A stretch of DNA of 48,126 nucleotides from Cnuella takakiae (GCF_001953305.1 NZ_MTFE01000010.1:3765809-3813934), one strand, 5' to 3'; counted from the first letter of the stretch, positions 1 to 9,308 are shown. The notes: generated by a model from the letters alone, not told the origin. Program-made: numbers and translations.

Positions 1-1521
1 ACCATCTCCGTCCAGGTCGCCATAGGCCGAACCGTTGGAAAAAGAAGGATCAGCAAGCCCCCACTCCTTTGCTTTGTTCTGAAAGCGCAGCTCCCCCAGG
101 TTGCTGAACGCATAGTTGGATACCGGGTTGGATGGAATTTGATCGATGAGGCGGGTGATGATGTTTTGTTCTTTTTTTAATACCTGTTGCCTGATATCGG
201 CATAGGAGGCAGCAGCATACTGGATATAGTCCTGGTCGGTAATATCTTTTAAAATGCCGTTGGCCACAAAGATGTCTTTATTGCCATCAAGGTCCATATC
301 GGTGATGAGGGCACCCCAGCTCCAGTCGGTAGCATGTACGCCTGCAAAGCGGCCGATATCGGTAAAGCGAAAAGCTGTGTCGCGGCCCTGTACACCCGAA
401 TGTAGTTGGAGTGCGTTGCGTACAAATTGCTTGTAGTACCCGCTTTCAAAGTTGTTGCGGAACTTATCCCAATTTTCAAAAACTGTTTTTGTTTTAACCC
501 TCGACTCCCCTTCCGGAAGCATGTCGGTGACATATACTTCGGGCCAGCCATCGTTGTTGATATCAGCAATATCGGCACCCATGGCATTCATGCTGATCTC
601 CTGCATGTACTGCTCCAAACATTCCTTAAAGCTTCCATTTTTTTTATTGATGTATAGGTAATCGCGTTCAAAAAAATCATTGGACACATAGATATCAGGC
701 CAGCCATCTTTATTGATATCAGAAACAGAGACGCCTAATCCAAAGCCCACCTGGCTGCTGAAGACGCCGGCTTGTTCAGTGATATTGGTAAAATGGTTGC
801 CATCGTTGCGAAAAAATTTATTGCCGCCTAAGGTATCCGGAACATTGCGCTGGTCTTTTACCAATTCATAGTTTCCTACAGAGCGGAACGAGTTGTTGAG
901 GAGGTAACAATCGAGGTCGCCATCGCGGTCGTAATCAAAGAAAGCAGCATGGGTAGAGAGCCCTTTATTTTCCAAGCCATATGCATGGGCACTTTCCGTA
1001 AAGGCTGGCTTTCCACCTTTGACAGAGCCATTATTGATGAATAATTCATTGCTTCTGTGCGTGCCTTTGATATCCCCCGACTTGCAAACATAAATATCCA
1101 ACCAGCCATCACCGTTTACATCTGCCATGGTTACACCGGTGCTCCACACACCTGCCGATTGCAGTCCTGCGGCATCGGTAATGTCTTCAAATTTGAAGTT
1201 GCCTTTATTGAGATAAAGCTTATTGGAACCCTGGTTGGAACAAAAGAAAATATCCGGAAGGCTGTCGTTGTTGATATCACCAATGGCCACACCACCACCG
1301 TTAAAATAGTTGCGAAAGGTATAAGGGTTGAAGCTTTCGTTGTATGAAATGCTATTGGAAAAACCAATCCCGGTTTGGGATGCGGGAAGCAGGGAGAATA
1401 ACTTCGGTTGATCATCCTTGTTAGTACAAGCTACCAACAGTAATACTGGTAGCAGGAAAGCGCAAGCGGCTTTTGCGTAGTAAAAAAAAGCGGAAACAAA
1501 CAGGGATCGGGAAAATGGCAT
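1..1521 (-). CDS. VCBS/FG-GAP repeat lipoprotein, 3' end beyond window
   Basis: The frame is open without a stop from the ATG at 1521 to the window edge (507 codons), so the gene is partial. The N-terminus is a lipoprotein signal with a lipobox LVAC (Cys32), placing it in the outer or inner membrane facing the periplasm or surface. The body holds repeated calcium-loop motifs of FG-GAP/VCBS type, such as DVNGDGWLDIYV, DYDRDGDLDCYL and DINKDGWPDIYV, which predict a beta-propeller. The family usually ends with an ASPIC/UnbV domain, which would lie off the left edge. It follows susC1-susD1, exactly as a second such gene follows susC2-susD2 (30053-33448). Members are often found with SusCD pairs, but their role is not established; surface carbohydrate binding is an inference. 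Confidence 0.9.
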   Translation of the reverse strand, partial: MPFSRSLFVSAFFYYAKAACAFLLPVLLLVACTNKDDQPKLFSLLPASQTGIGFSNSISYNESFNPYTFRNYFNGGGVAIGDINNDSLPDIFFCSNQGSNKLYLNKGNFKFEDITDAAGLQSAGVWSTGVTMADVNGDGWLDIYVCKSGDIKGTHRSNELFINNGSVKGGKPAFTESAHAYGLENKGLSTHAAFFDYDRDGDLDCYLLNNSFRSVGNYELVKDQRNVPDTLGGNKFFRNDGNHFTNITEQAGVFSSQVGFGLGVSVSDINKDGWPDIYVSNDFFERDYLYINKKNGSFKECLEQYMQEISMNAMGADIADINNDGWPEVYVTDMLPEGESRVKTKTVFENWDKFRNNFESGYYKQFVRNALQLHSGVQGRDTAFRFTDIGRFAGVHATDWSWGALITDMDLDGNKDIFVANGILKDITDQDYIQYAAASYADIRQQVLKKEQNIITRLIDQIPSNPVSNYAFSNLGELRFQNKAKEWGLADPSFSNGSAYGDLDGDG

Positions 1522-1701
1522 AAGCAATACGCTTTTAAGATAGCACAAAACATCAACCCACAAATCAGGCGGTCTGCTGACGGCCATTCTATCTTAAAAC
1601 CTTTCTGTAAAAGATTGCGGGAGAAAAAAGGAAACCGGATGATAGAAATCGCCCGGTGTTCCGTTACTCTGCATTATGAGAACATGAGAAAAACTTGTAA
1701 A

Positions 1702-1743
1702 AAGGAAGCCGGAGCAGGTGCAGTTACTGCATGACAGCCGGCT
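1702..1743 (-). terminator. Terminator after susD1
   Basis: On the minus strand the arms AGCCGG (1738-1743) and CCGGCT (1707-1712) enclose an inner TGCAG/CTGCA stem, followed by TCCTTTTTAC. It starts 12 nt after the susD1 stop and lies between susD1 and the VCBS gene, so it could lower read-through into the latter. Confidence 0.6.
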
Positions 1744-1755
1744 ACCTTTCTGCTA

Positions 1756-3366
1756 TCAATAACCAGGATTTTGTTTCAGGTTCTTGTTGGCATTGAGCAC
1801 CACTTCCGGAATGGGGAAAATGTTCACATGCGTACTGGCATCGGCGGGGTGGAAACGGAAGGCACTGTTATAAGTACCAAAACGAATCATATCCTGCCTG
1901 CGGGTTGTTTCAAAGAACATCTCGCGACCACGTTCTGCCATAAAGGTTTCTGCAGTCATAGTAGTGTAAGGTGTTACACCGCCATGTACGGTTCGGATCT
2001 GGTTTACAATGGCGAGAGCTTCGGCATTGTTCCAGTTGGCAGCCTTGCGGGCAAGTGCTTCTGCCTTGGTGAGCAGGATGTCGGCATAGCGGAAGATCAC
2101 CCAGTCGTTGCTCAACTGGCCGGTCATACCGCGGTAGAACTCGTATTTGCCGATCCTTGCTCCCGACTGGCGCCATGCACCGGGCTGGAGTTCGTTGATA
2201 TAAGGCGTAAAATTGATCTGGCCGCCATCGGGGTCGGTGGCATCTGCAGCACCATCAATCAGGGGCGATACACCATCGCCGCGGAACTGCGGGCCAACGA
2301 TGAAATTTACCAGTCGCTTGTCCTGTGTGCCGGTAGTGGCTGTGCCTTTTTGATCCAAACCCACCACGGTACCCTGAGGGCCGGGGTTTTGAGCCGGGTC
2401 AATGTAGGAGTTGTAAAACTCCTGTACGCTGGCCCAGCCGTTCCAGGGCTGTCCACCCATCTGGTACGAATCCTGGCTGCCCATGTGCAGGGTCATGTGC
2501 GGCAACTGAAAACCTGTTGCCTGGATTTCATCGTAAGGAATTACCCAGATAAATTCTGAAGAACCTTTGTTGTCTTTTTTGAAGTTATCGCGGTAGTTGG
2601 CCATCAGTGCATAGCCCTTACCCGAGTTGATGATCTCGTCGCAGGCTTTGATGGCTTTGTCCCACTGCGGCCCTGCACCATATACTTCGGCATTGAGGTA
2701 CAGTTTTGCCAGGGTTGCCTGTGCGGTATAGTAGTTTACACGGCCATAAGTGGAGTTATCGTTGGGACCTGTTTTCTGCAGGTCAGCCATCACATCGTTC
2801 AGCTCCTTTTCCACAAAATCATACACCTGCTTACGGGTATTATTGGTGGGCGGCGTTGTGTTTTTAAAGTCGGTGCTGATGGGCACATTTCCAAACAGGT
2901 CGAGCAGCCAGTAGTAGTAAATGGCACGCAGGGCTTTCAGCTCGGAAACAAACTTCTTGGAGGCGGGAGTACCCAACGGCTCCAGGATCGACAGTACACG
3001 GTTGCAGGTATTTACACCTTTGAACAGGAAATCCCAGGTGCCGCTGATCTTGGGATCGTTGGCGCGATAGGTATGTAGTTTCAGGCGCACCCAGTGGCCG
3101 CCATCGCCCCAGTCGGGACCGCGGGTAGGCACCACCACTTCATCGGAAGGCACTTCCTGGAGGCACATGATATTGCCATCGGAGCCAAAGCTGCCATAAA
3201 GGTTGGTATAAGCCGCTGCGATAATGGACACCACTTCCGCATCGTTCTGGCCAAAGTTGTCGGAGGTAACCCGGTCGTACAGCAGTTCCTTTTCGTCCAG
3301 CCGGGTGCAGGAAGCAGCCATCAGCAGGGCAAGGCAACAGAAGTTCCGGACAGATAAGATTTTCAT
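1756..3366 (-). CDS. SusD/RagB-family outer-membrane glycan-binding lipoprotein (pair 1)
   Basis: 536 residues. The signal peptide ends in a lipobox (LMAAS before Cys20). The following TPR-rich alpha-helical body and the C-terminal half, with its RYADILLTKAEALAR segment and the ending FPIPEVVLNANKNLKQNPGY, are typical of SusD proteins, which cap the SusC channel and bind oligosaccharide at the cell surface. The start codon is 27 nt after the susC1 stop, so the two are co-transcribed. The locus context (arabinases, arabinose catabolism, a shared operator upstream of susC1) suggests arabinan or arabinose-containing oligosaccharides as the ligand; this is inferred, since SusD sequence does not reveal specificity. 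Confidence 0.95.
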   Translation of the reverse strand: MKILSVRNFCCLALLMAASCTRLDEKELLYDRVTSDNFGQNDAEVVSIIAAAYTNLYGSFGSDGNIMCLQEVPSDEVVVPTRGPDWGDGGHWVRLKLHTYRANDPKISGTWDFLFKGVNTCNRVLSILEPLGTPASKKFVSELKALRAIYYYWLLDLFGNVPISTDFKNTTPPTNNTRKQVYDFVEKELNDVMADLQKTGPNDNSTYGRVNYYTAQATLAKLYLNAEVYGAGPQWDKAIKACDEIINSGKGYALMANYRDNFKKDNKGSSEFIWVIPYDEIQATGFQLPHMTLHMGSQDSYQMGGQPWNGWASVQEFYNSYIDPAQNPGPQGTVVGLDQKGTATTGTQDKRLVNFIVGPQFRGDGVSPLIDGAADATDPDGGQINFTPYINELQPGAWRQSGARIGKYEFYRGMTGQLSNDWVIFRYADILLTKAEALARKAANWNNAEALAIVNQIRTVHGGVTPYTTMTAETFMAERGREMFFETTRRQDMIRFGTYNSAFRFHPADASTHVNIFPIPEVVLNANKNLKQNPGY

Positions 3367-3393
3367 ATCAAAAGAGATGAGGATTGTTAGAGA

Positions 3394-6300
3394 TTAAAGC
3401 TTCAGATTTACACCAAACGTGTAGCTGCGGGTACGTACCCAGCTGTCGCGGTTGTCTACACCGGGCGCCAGGATATTGCCGCCATAGCTATAGCGTACTT
3501 CAGGATCAACACCGGTATAGTCGGTGATCACAAACAGGTTCTGACCGTTTACAAAAACACGGAGGCCTTTGATGGTCTTGTCGCCTTTGAAGTTGAAATC
3601 ATAACCCAAGGTGGCGTTATCCAGTTTTACAAAAGAGGCACGCTCCACGTACAGGCTGCTGAAGGTTTGACCAGCTTTCAGTGCAGGGTTGTAGTACTTG
3701 GATTTTACTACGTTGTAGCTGGAGATAACCGTAGGCGTCGAGTTCTCGAAGAAGGCGCGATAGGTATTCACCAGGTCGTGGCCAAAAGAACCGCGGAGAA
3801 AAAAGTTCAGGTCCAGGTTCTTATAGCGGAAGGTGTTGGTCCAGCCGGCTTCAAACTTGGGCAGGCCATTACCGATCTGTGTTTTGTAAGCATCGCTGCT
3901 GGTTTCCTTACCGTTTTCATCGGCAAAGAGGAACTTACCATTGGCATCCACACCTTTGTAAATGGGTCCCCAGATAATACCGATCTTCTGGCCTTCAACG
4001 GCACGGGTGATCTGGGTGGCTTCCTGGCCGGGCGAGCCCAGGTTGGAAGCACCAATCACGTTACCTGCCAGGTCCTTATTCAGCTTGGAAAGCTTTACGC
4101 TGTAGGTAGAGAAGTTGGCACTGCTGTTCCAGGTGAAATCGCGGTTTTTGAACACGTCATAAGCCACCAGCAATTCCACGCCCTTGTTTTCCATGGTTCC
4201 GATATTCATCCAACGACGGTTGGTAGGATATGGCGGTACGGGAACGGTGGCGTTGAAGAGCAGGTCGGTGGTCTGGCGGTTGTAATAATCGAAGCTACCG
4301 GTGAGGCGGCTGTTGAATAAAGAGAAGTCCAGGCCAATATCAAACTCGCCCTTTTTCTCCCATTTCAGGTCGGGGTTTTCGTTCTGGGTTGGCTCGTACG
4401 AAGGACCAAATACACCGTTGTTCAGGAAGGAACGGCCGGTAGGGCCATAAAGAAACAGGGAGAGGTATGCACTGGGGGGTAGGGCACCGGTTACACCATA
4501 GCTTCCCCGCAGCTTCAACGAGTTTACAGTTGGAATATCTACCAGTTTGTCGATGTCCAGGCCAGCAGAGATGGCAGGGAACATACCCCACTTATTGTTT
4601 TCACCAAACTGGGTAGAACCCTCACGGCGAAGGCTAGCCGAAAGGAATGCAAAATCGCGGTAGTTCAGGTTCAACCTGCCAAAGAAAGCTACCAGTCGTG
4701 AACCATTCTTGTAACTGTTGGATTCGGCACGGCCATTTTTAAAATCCAGTGCGCTGGAAATATTTTCCGCAACGGCATCGGTCAGGAAGTTACCGGCACG
4801 GATCAGGAAACCTTTATTTTCAAAATCCTGGTACGAGTAACCGGCAACGGCTGCAACTCCCAGGTCGCCAAACAACTTGGTATCGTAGGCAAGGGTGTTT
4901 TCGTACAGGCGGTTCAGGCTTTCATCATCCTGTTTTTGTGCCAGACCATTGCGGGTGAAGCCACTGCCACCCGAAAGCAGGCGGGTATCGAAAGAGGTAC
5001 GCGGCAGGTAGGCCCAGCGGTAATTGCTGGTGGTTTGCTGCGCATAGCGGGTAGAAAACTTCAGGCCTTTGATGAGTTCGTAAGTTGCCGAAGCGTTGAA
5101 GTTGAGGCGCTTGTCCTCACCTTTGTTGGTATTCTGCTCCAGCACCGCCAGTGGGTTGGCATATTCCACGAAGTTCTGCTCCACGTAGCCGCTACCGGTC
5201 AGGTTAAGGTTGGGATCGGTGGTACGCAGGGGCGCCGTGGGGTTGAAAATGGTAGCATACTGGAAGGCTCGGTCGAAACCAAACTTAGAAGAACGGCGGT
5301 TGGCAGTTACATCCACAGTAAGGGTCAGCTTATCCTTCAGCGCCTTTTGGGTTACGCCCACGTGGCCGTTCAGTTGGTCGAAGCCGGTATTGATGGCCAC
5401 GCCCTGTACATTGCGGTAGTTGAGCGAAGCAATATAGGTGGCGCCACCGCCACCGCCCGAAAGTGAAACGTTGTGGATCTGCGAAAGCGCTGTGCGGGTA
5501 ATTTCTTTGTTCCAATCGGTCTCGGCTCCCAGGTTGCGGCCTCCGGCAGCTTTAAATTCAGCAGCACTCATATGGGGCGTAAACATGCCGGGCTGTTCGG
5601 CGGTTACGGTTCCATTGTAAGTAAGCGTGGGAATACGGCCACCACGCTTGGTGGTAATGATGATTACACCCGAAGAACCACGGGTACCATAGATGGCTGC
5701 CGAAGCGGCATCTTTCAGTACATCCACGCTGGCGATATCATTGGGGTCAACGGTGTTGATGTCGGCACCAATCTGTCCATCGATAACCACCAGGGGTGAT
5801 GCGTTGGCGCCCAGGGTGGAAAGACCACGCAGACGGATAGCAAAGCCACCGTTGGGATTGCCACCAGGACGGGCAATTGACAAACCTGCCACCTTGCCCT
5901 GGAGGAGTTGGGCCACATCACTGATATTGCCCTTGTTGAATTGCTCAGGAGATACGGTGGCTACGGCGCTGGTCACTTCTTTGCGGCGCTGGGTACCATA
6001 ACCTACCACCACCACTTCGCCCAAACTGCTGTTTTCCATCCGCATGGAAAGGTTGACCGTAGTGTTGCCCCCAACCGGCATTTCGCGGGTGCCAAAGCCA
6101 ATAGAGGAAAATACCAGTACTGCCTGGTTGTTGGCTACAGAAATGGCGTAATCACCATTGCCATTGGTGAGGGTCGCATTACGGGTTCCCTTCTCGGTAA
6201 CGGAAACGCTGGAGATGGCTTTTCCAAGACTGTCGGTAATGCGGCCGGTGATGCGTAAGCGGTTTTCGGCTTGTGCCGATGCGAGCAAAGTGCTTGCGCT

Positions 6301-6396
6301 AAAGAGTAGGAGTAGCAGCAAATAATGGATATTCTGCCGGAGTATGGGTACGGCATGCACATTCCGCTGCGGTGCGCAGTTGGTTTTCAATTTCAT
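3394..6396 (-). CDS. SusC/RagA-family TonB-dependent oligosaccharide transporter (pair 1)
   Basis: 1000 residues, a normal SusC length. A signal sequence (to about residue 43) is followed by a carboxypeptidase-regulatory-like domain (about 47-125), then the SusC signature VVVVGYGTQRRKEVTSA, the plug domain (with the ASAAIYGTRGSSGVIIITTK strand) and the 22-strand barrel ending in a strand, YTFGVNLKL. It imports oligosaccharides across the outer membrane using TonB energy, with SusD1 as lid. A 19-bp palindrome like those at araB and susC2 lies 33 bp upstream of the ATG, placing the pair under the likely arabinose regulator. I saw no associated anti-sigma/ECF sigma genes and no extra N-terminal STN domain. 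Confidence 0.96.
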   Translation of the reverse strand: MKLKTNCAPQRNVHAVPILRQNIHYLLLLLLFSASTLLASAQAENRLRITGRITDSLGKAISSVSVTEKGTRNATLTNGNGDYAISVANNQAVLVFSSIGFGTREMPVGGNTTVNLSMRMENSSLGEVVVVGYGTQRRKEVTSAVATVSPEQFNKGNISDVAQLLQGKVAGLSIARPGGNPNGGFAIRLRGLSTLGANASPLVVIDGQIGADINTVDPNDIASVDVLKDAASAAIYGTRGSSGVIIITTKRGGRIPTLTYNGTVTAEQPGMFTPHMSAAEFKAAGGRNLGAETDWNKEITRTALSQIHNVSLSGGGGGATYIASLNYRNVQGVAINTGFDQLNGHVGVTQKALKDKLTLTVDVTANRRSSKFGFDRAFQYATIFNPTAPLRTTDPNLNLTGSGYVEQNFVEYANPLAVLEQNTNKGEDKRLNFNASATYELIKGLKFSTRYAQQTTSNYRWAYLPRTSFDTRLLSGGSGFTRNGLAQKQDDESLNRLYENTLAYDTKLFGDLGVAAVAGYSYQDFENKGFLIRAGNFLTDAVAENISSALDFKNGRAESNSYKNGSRLVAFFGRLNLNYRDFAFLSASLRREGSTQFGENNKWGMFPAISAGLDIDKLVDIPTVNSLKLRGSYGVTGALPPSAYLSLFLYGPTGRSFLNNGVFGPSYEPTQNENPDLKWEKKGEFDIGLDFSLFNSRLTGSFDYYNRQTTDLLFNATVPVPPYPTNRRWMNIGTMENKGVELLVAYDVFKNRDFTWNSSANFSTYSVKLSKLNKDLAGNVIGASNLGSPGQEATQITRAVEGQKIGIIWGPIYKGVDANGKFLFADENGKETSSDAYKTQIGNGLPKFEAGWTNTFRYKNLDLNFFLRGSFGHDLVNTYRAFFENSTPTVISSYNVVKSKYYNPALKAGQTFSSLYVERASFVKLDNATLGYDFNFKGDKTIKGLRVFVNGQNLFVITDYTGVDPEVRYSYGGNILAPGVDNRDSWVRTRSYTFGVNLKL

Positions 6397-6740
6397 GTGG
6401 CAAACATTTGTTTAGAAGTGATGGCGATTAAGTGGCAAAAACACACTTATTCCTTCCGGTAGTGAAATAAGGCAGAAAAAGTGGTAGGCCTTGTGCATTA
6501 TGTTTCATTTCCTGTTCATTTTGTCTCAATGTTGCAGGAATATTTGCAGCAGGCTATTATAGTTGATGGCGCAGATGATTGCGCCTATGTTTTTGATAAA
6601 TTTTTCGATACTACGGCGGTTTGGAAAACCGGAAAAGGAAAGCAATGACCAATACAGGTATAAAATACGGTTATTCAAGGGTAACTATTGGACGCATGTC
6701 CACAGGGTAAATGATCGCACAAGGTTTGATGCCCTGGCAT
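6397..6740. other. Region between susC1 and the araR terminator
   Basis: This 344-bp stretch holds the susC1 upstream region with its palindrome (6430-6448), a 6-bp hairpin GGCGCA/TGCGCC (6568-6585) and a short plus-strand reading frame (6566-6742). A box AATATTTG at 6538-6545 matches the Bacteroidetes -7 consensus TAnnTTTG at seven of eight positions in plus orientation and could serve the short frame. I see no clear -7 box for susC1 itself. Confidence 0.6.
6430..6448. promoter_or_regulatory. Putative AraR operator upstream of susC1
   Basis: The 19-bp palindrome AAGTGGCAAAAACACACTT has outer arms AAGTG/CACTT in perfect symmetry and the same length and outer half-site as four other sites in this locus (15543, 29767, 38449, 38491). 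It lies 33 bp before the susC1 ATG, a position suited to repression. Assignment to AraR is by inference. Confidence 0.6.
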
Positions 6741-6742
6741 AA
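6566..6742 (+). CDS. Small hypothetical protein, 58 aa or shorter
   Basis: A short plus-strand frame convergent with araR. Three in-frame ATGs (6566, 6575, 6587) give 58, 55 or 51 residues; an upstream in-frame stop at 6560 bars extension. The protein starts hydrophobic (MFLINFSILRRFG from 6587) and continues with a charged, aromatic-rich part that includes YRYKIRLFKGNYWTHVHRV and the C-terminus RTRFDALA. This composition looks coding rather than random. Its TAA overlaps the first bases of a hairpin (6741-6772) that could end transcription in both directions. I do not recognise the family. A hairpin at 6568-6585 would fall in the 5' codons if 6566 is used, which favours 6587. It could still be a chance frame. 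Confidence 0.42.
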   Translation: MAQMIAPMFLINFSILRRFGKPEKESNDQYRYKIRLFKGNYWTHVHRVNDRTRFDALA

Positions 6743-6772
6743 AAAAAACGGCAACCTTCCGGCTGCCGTTTC
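6741..6772 (-). terminator. Terminator of araR, probably bidirectional
   Basis: The stem AAACGGCA (6746-6753) pairs perfectly with TGCCGTTT (6764-6771). On the minus strand it is followed by eight T (6741-6748), a textbook intrinsic terminator 3 nt after the araR stop. On the plus strand it sits at the end of the small frame 6566-6742 with a weaker T-run. Confidence 0.85.
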
Positions 6773-6774
6773 TA

Positions 6775-7461
6775 TTACATCATTTTGAAACCATCCTTTT
6801 CCAGCTTTCTATATTTTTTATCATCAAAAACATAGAGGTAAGCTCCTTTCCGCGATGATTCTTTTTCTTTTTCTTCCAGCTTTTGCAGAATTTCAAAAGA
6901 AAGAATTTTACGGGTGAAGTTGCGCTTGTCCAGCTCTGTTTCGTAGATGGCCTCGTACAAGGCCTGCAACTGGGGCAGGGTAAACTTGTTGGGCAAAAGC
7001 GCAAAACCAATCGGGTAGTTGGCAACTTTTTGCCGCAGCCTTTCCCGCGCCATGCTGATCATCTTTTTATGGTCGAAGATCAGCGGGGGTATTTCGTCCA
7101 TGGCAAACCACTCGGCCTGGTGCGACTCCATCAGTTCTTTGCTGTAGTCGTCAATTTTAATGAGGGCATAGTAGGCAATGGATACCACGCGGCCTCCGGG
7201 GTCGCGGTCCACTTCGCCAAACACATGCAATTGTTCCATGTAAATATCGTGCAAACCGGTAAGCTGGTCGAGGATGCGTTTGGCGGCATCGTCCACGCTT
7301 TCGTCTTTTTGCACAAAACCACCCATCAGCGACCATTTGCCTTTCTGGGGTTCGAATCCCCTTTTGATCAGCAGGGCTTTGAGTTGTGTTCCGTCAAAGC
7401 CGAAGATGATACAGTCAATGGCCAGCAGTAGTGGTTCGTAAGGCTTGTATTCGGCGATCAC
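6775..7461 (-). CDS. araR: Nudix-family transcriptional regulator AraR (degenerate Nudix box)
   Basis: 228 residues: an N-terminal Nudix fold (about 1-150) and a C-terminal winged-helix region (about 150-225). The Nudix box is present but its catalytic REUxEE core reads RILDQL (within GGFVQKDESVDDAAKRILDQ and onward), so the metal-binding glutamates are lost. This is the mark of the regulator branch (NrtR/AraR) rather than a hydrolase. In Bacteroides thetaiotaomicron the AraR of this architecture represses the arabinose operon and is released by L-arabinose. Here it is the last gene of araB-araD-GH127-araA-araT-araR, whose promoter has an operator-like palindrome, so it probably controls itself. 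The start is a GTG; the next in-frame upstream triplets lead to a stop 15 nt before it. Confidence 0.88.
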   Translation of the reverse strand: MIAEYKPYEPLLLAIDCIIFGFDGTQLKALLIKRGFEPQKGKWSLMGGFVQKDESVDDAAKRILDQLTGLHDIYMEQLHVFGEVDRDPGGRVVSIAYYALIKIDDYSKELMESHQAEWFAMDEIPPLIFDHKKMISMARERLRQKVANYPIGFALLPNKFTLPQLQALYEAIYETELDKRNFTRKILSFEILQKLEEKEKESSRKGAYLYVFDDKKYRKLEKDGFKMM

Positions 7462-7488
7462 AGTAAGGCAGTTTCATTAAAAATAAAG

Positions 7489-7523
7489 ACAGGAGCGCAC
7501 CGCAACCATGCTGCACACTCCTG
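7489..7523 (-). terminator. Weak hairpin between araT and araR
   Basis: Arms CAGGAG (7490-7495) and CTCCTG (7518-7523) enclose a 22-nt loop and are followed on the minus strand by a T-rich stretch (TCTTTATTTTT). It could attenuate expression of araR relative to araT, but the stem is short. Confidence 0.4.
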
Positions 7524-7532
7524 CCCTTTTGT

Positions 7533-9236
7533 TTACCAGAACTTGATATAGAAAGCACTCAGGATGAGCAGGGTGGCCACGATGAGCGCCAGCGTACCGG
7601 GCTTCACCTTGAACATCGATGCATCGATCTCAATTGCTTTGGGGTTCTCTTTAGGACCAAACAGGGAAAGCACCACCATCACCAGTACAGTGAAGAAAAA
7701 GGACCAGCCCATGCAGATCAGGAAAGGAATTTCTACAAAAGTTTGGGTAACACCGTTTACTTCTTTGGTATACTGGTAAGCCGTGTACAACAAGGTTTCG
7801 TTGCCAAATGTTTCAGGCAGTACGGTGCTGTTGAACAACAGGGAAACTAGGAAGCCGGTGATGATACCTGCTACCGCAGCTGCACCCGTTGTGCGTTTCC
7901 AGAACATACCCAGGAGGAACATGGCCAGGATACCAGGAGAGATAAAGCCGGTGTATTTCTGGATAAAGGTGAAACCACCTTCGCCGCCAATACCCAACAA
8001 GTCTTCCCAGGTAAAAATGAGGGCAATAATCATGGCTGCTACCGCTACAATACGGCCCGTCCATACCTGCTTTTGCTCAGAAGAATCTTTGGCAAAATAT
8101 TTCTTGTGCAGGTCAAGGGTGTAGATGGTGGCGATGGAGTTTACTTTTCCCGCCAGCGAAGCCACGATAGCCGCGGTGAGTGCCGCCAGCGAAAGGCCTT
8201 TCAAACCATTGGGCAGGTAACCAAGGATGGCAGCATAAGCACCGTCTTTGTTGTCTAATGTAAGGTGGCCATGCTTAACCAATACCCATGCAGCGATACC
8301 GGGCACCATCACCACAATGGGCATGAACAGTTTCAGGAAACCGGCAAACAGGATACCATTTCGTGCAGTGGTCAGGTCGGCACCAAGCGCACGCTGGGTA
8401 ATGTACTGGTTACAACCCCAGTAGTTGAGGTTTACAATCCACTGGCCTGCGAAGTACATCGCAATGCCGGGCAGCACCACGTATTTCTGAATGTCGAGGT
8501 TGGAAGAATTCGCATCCGGCTTGGGGAAGATCATCTTGAAGTGCTCGGGCGAATCGGCCATCATGGCTTTGAAGCCGGCGATGGCATTGGCACCCACACC
8601 CAGTTTGTCACCCACAATGGTCAATGCCATCCAGGTAGTAGCAAGGCCCCCGATGATGAGTACCGCCACCTGGATTACGTCGGTGTAACCAATCACCTTC
8701 ATACCACCCAGGGTGATGATAAGCGCCATAATGGCCAGCACAATCATGATGGTGTGTAGATAGGCACCACCCAACAAACCGTTGATGGCAACGGCACCCA
8801 GGTAAAGGATGGAGGTAAGGTTCACAAACACGTACAAAAAGAGCCAGAAAATAGCCATGATCAATGCCACCGTACCGTTGTAACGGTTGGTAAGGAACTG
8901 GGGCATGGTCATGATCTTGTTCTTCAGGTAAATGGGCATGAACCATACGGCGATGATGATCAGCGCAAGGGCAGCAATCCATTCGTAGGCCGCAACAGCG
9001 GTACCTACAAAGAAGCCGTCACCACTCATTCCAATGAACTGCTCGGCAGAGATGTTCGATGCAATCATCGAAGCACCGATGGCCCACCAGGTAAGGGAAC
9101 CTTCGGCGAGGAAGAAGTCGTGTGTGCTCGTTGCTTCTTTTTTCTTTTTGCTGTAGATCCAGTAACCATAGCCGGCTACAATCACGAAGTAGATCAGGAA
9201 CACGACATAGTCGCTCCAGATAAGCCCATTTTTCAT
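7533..9236 (-). CDS. araT: Sodium/solute symporter, likely L-arabinose transporter
   Basis: 567 residues with about 14 hydrophobic membrane segments, beginning with WSDYVVFLIYFVIVAGYGYW and containing the SSS-family stretch WWAIGASMIASNISAEQFIG, which carries the conserved polar and small residues of the sodium-binding core. It belongs to the solute:sodium symporter family (SGLT-like) and sits in the inner membrane. Its place between araA and araR matches the arabinose permease gene in Bacteroides arabinose operons, so import of L-arabinose with sodium is the likely role; related sugars such as galactose or xylose cannot be excluded. A hairpin separates it from araA, which may set a lower transporter level. 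Confidence 0.9.
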   Translation of the reverse strand: MKNGLIWSDYVVFLIYFVIVAGYGYWIYSKKKKEATSTHDFFLAEGSLTWWAIGASMIASNISAEQFIGMSGDGFFVGTAVAAYEWIAALALIIIAVWFMPIYLKNKIMTMPQFLTNRYNGTVALIMAIFWLFLYVFVNLTSILYLGAVAINGLLGGAYLHTIMIVLAIMALIITLGGMKVIGYTDVIQVAVLIIGGLATTWMALTIVGDKLGVGANAIAGFKAMMADSPEHFKMIFPKPDANSSNLDIQKYVVLPGIAMYFAGQWIVNLNYWGCNQYITQRALGADLTTARNGILFAGFLKLFMPIVVMVPGIAAWVLVKHGHLTLDNKDGAYAAILGYLPNGLKGLSLAALTAAIVASLAGKVNSIATIYTLDLHKKYFAKDSSEQKQVWTGRIVAVAAMIIALIFTWEDLLGIGGEGGFTFIQKYTGFISPGILAMFLLGMFWKRTTGAAAVAGIITGFLVSLLFNSTVLPETFGNETLLYTAYQYTKEVNGVTQTFVEIPFLICMGWSFFFTVLVMVVLSLFGPKENPKAIEIDASMFKVKPGTLALIVATLLILSAFYIKFW

Positions 9237-9265
9237 AATGGAAGTAAGCGTTGTTTTTGTGACAG

Positions 9266-9296
9266 AAAAAGGTGCGACTCAAGGGCCGCACCTTTT
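9266..9296 (-). terminator. Hairpin terminator or attenuator between araA and araT
   Basis: A perfect 10-bp stem AAAAGGTGCG (9267-9276) with CGCACCTTTT (9287-9296), loop of 10, ends in a T-run on the minus strand. It is 12 nt after the araA stop, so araT and araR may be expressed by partial read-through. Confidence 0.65.
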
Positions 9297-9308
9297 CAAA
9301 AATAGGGA

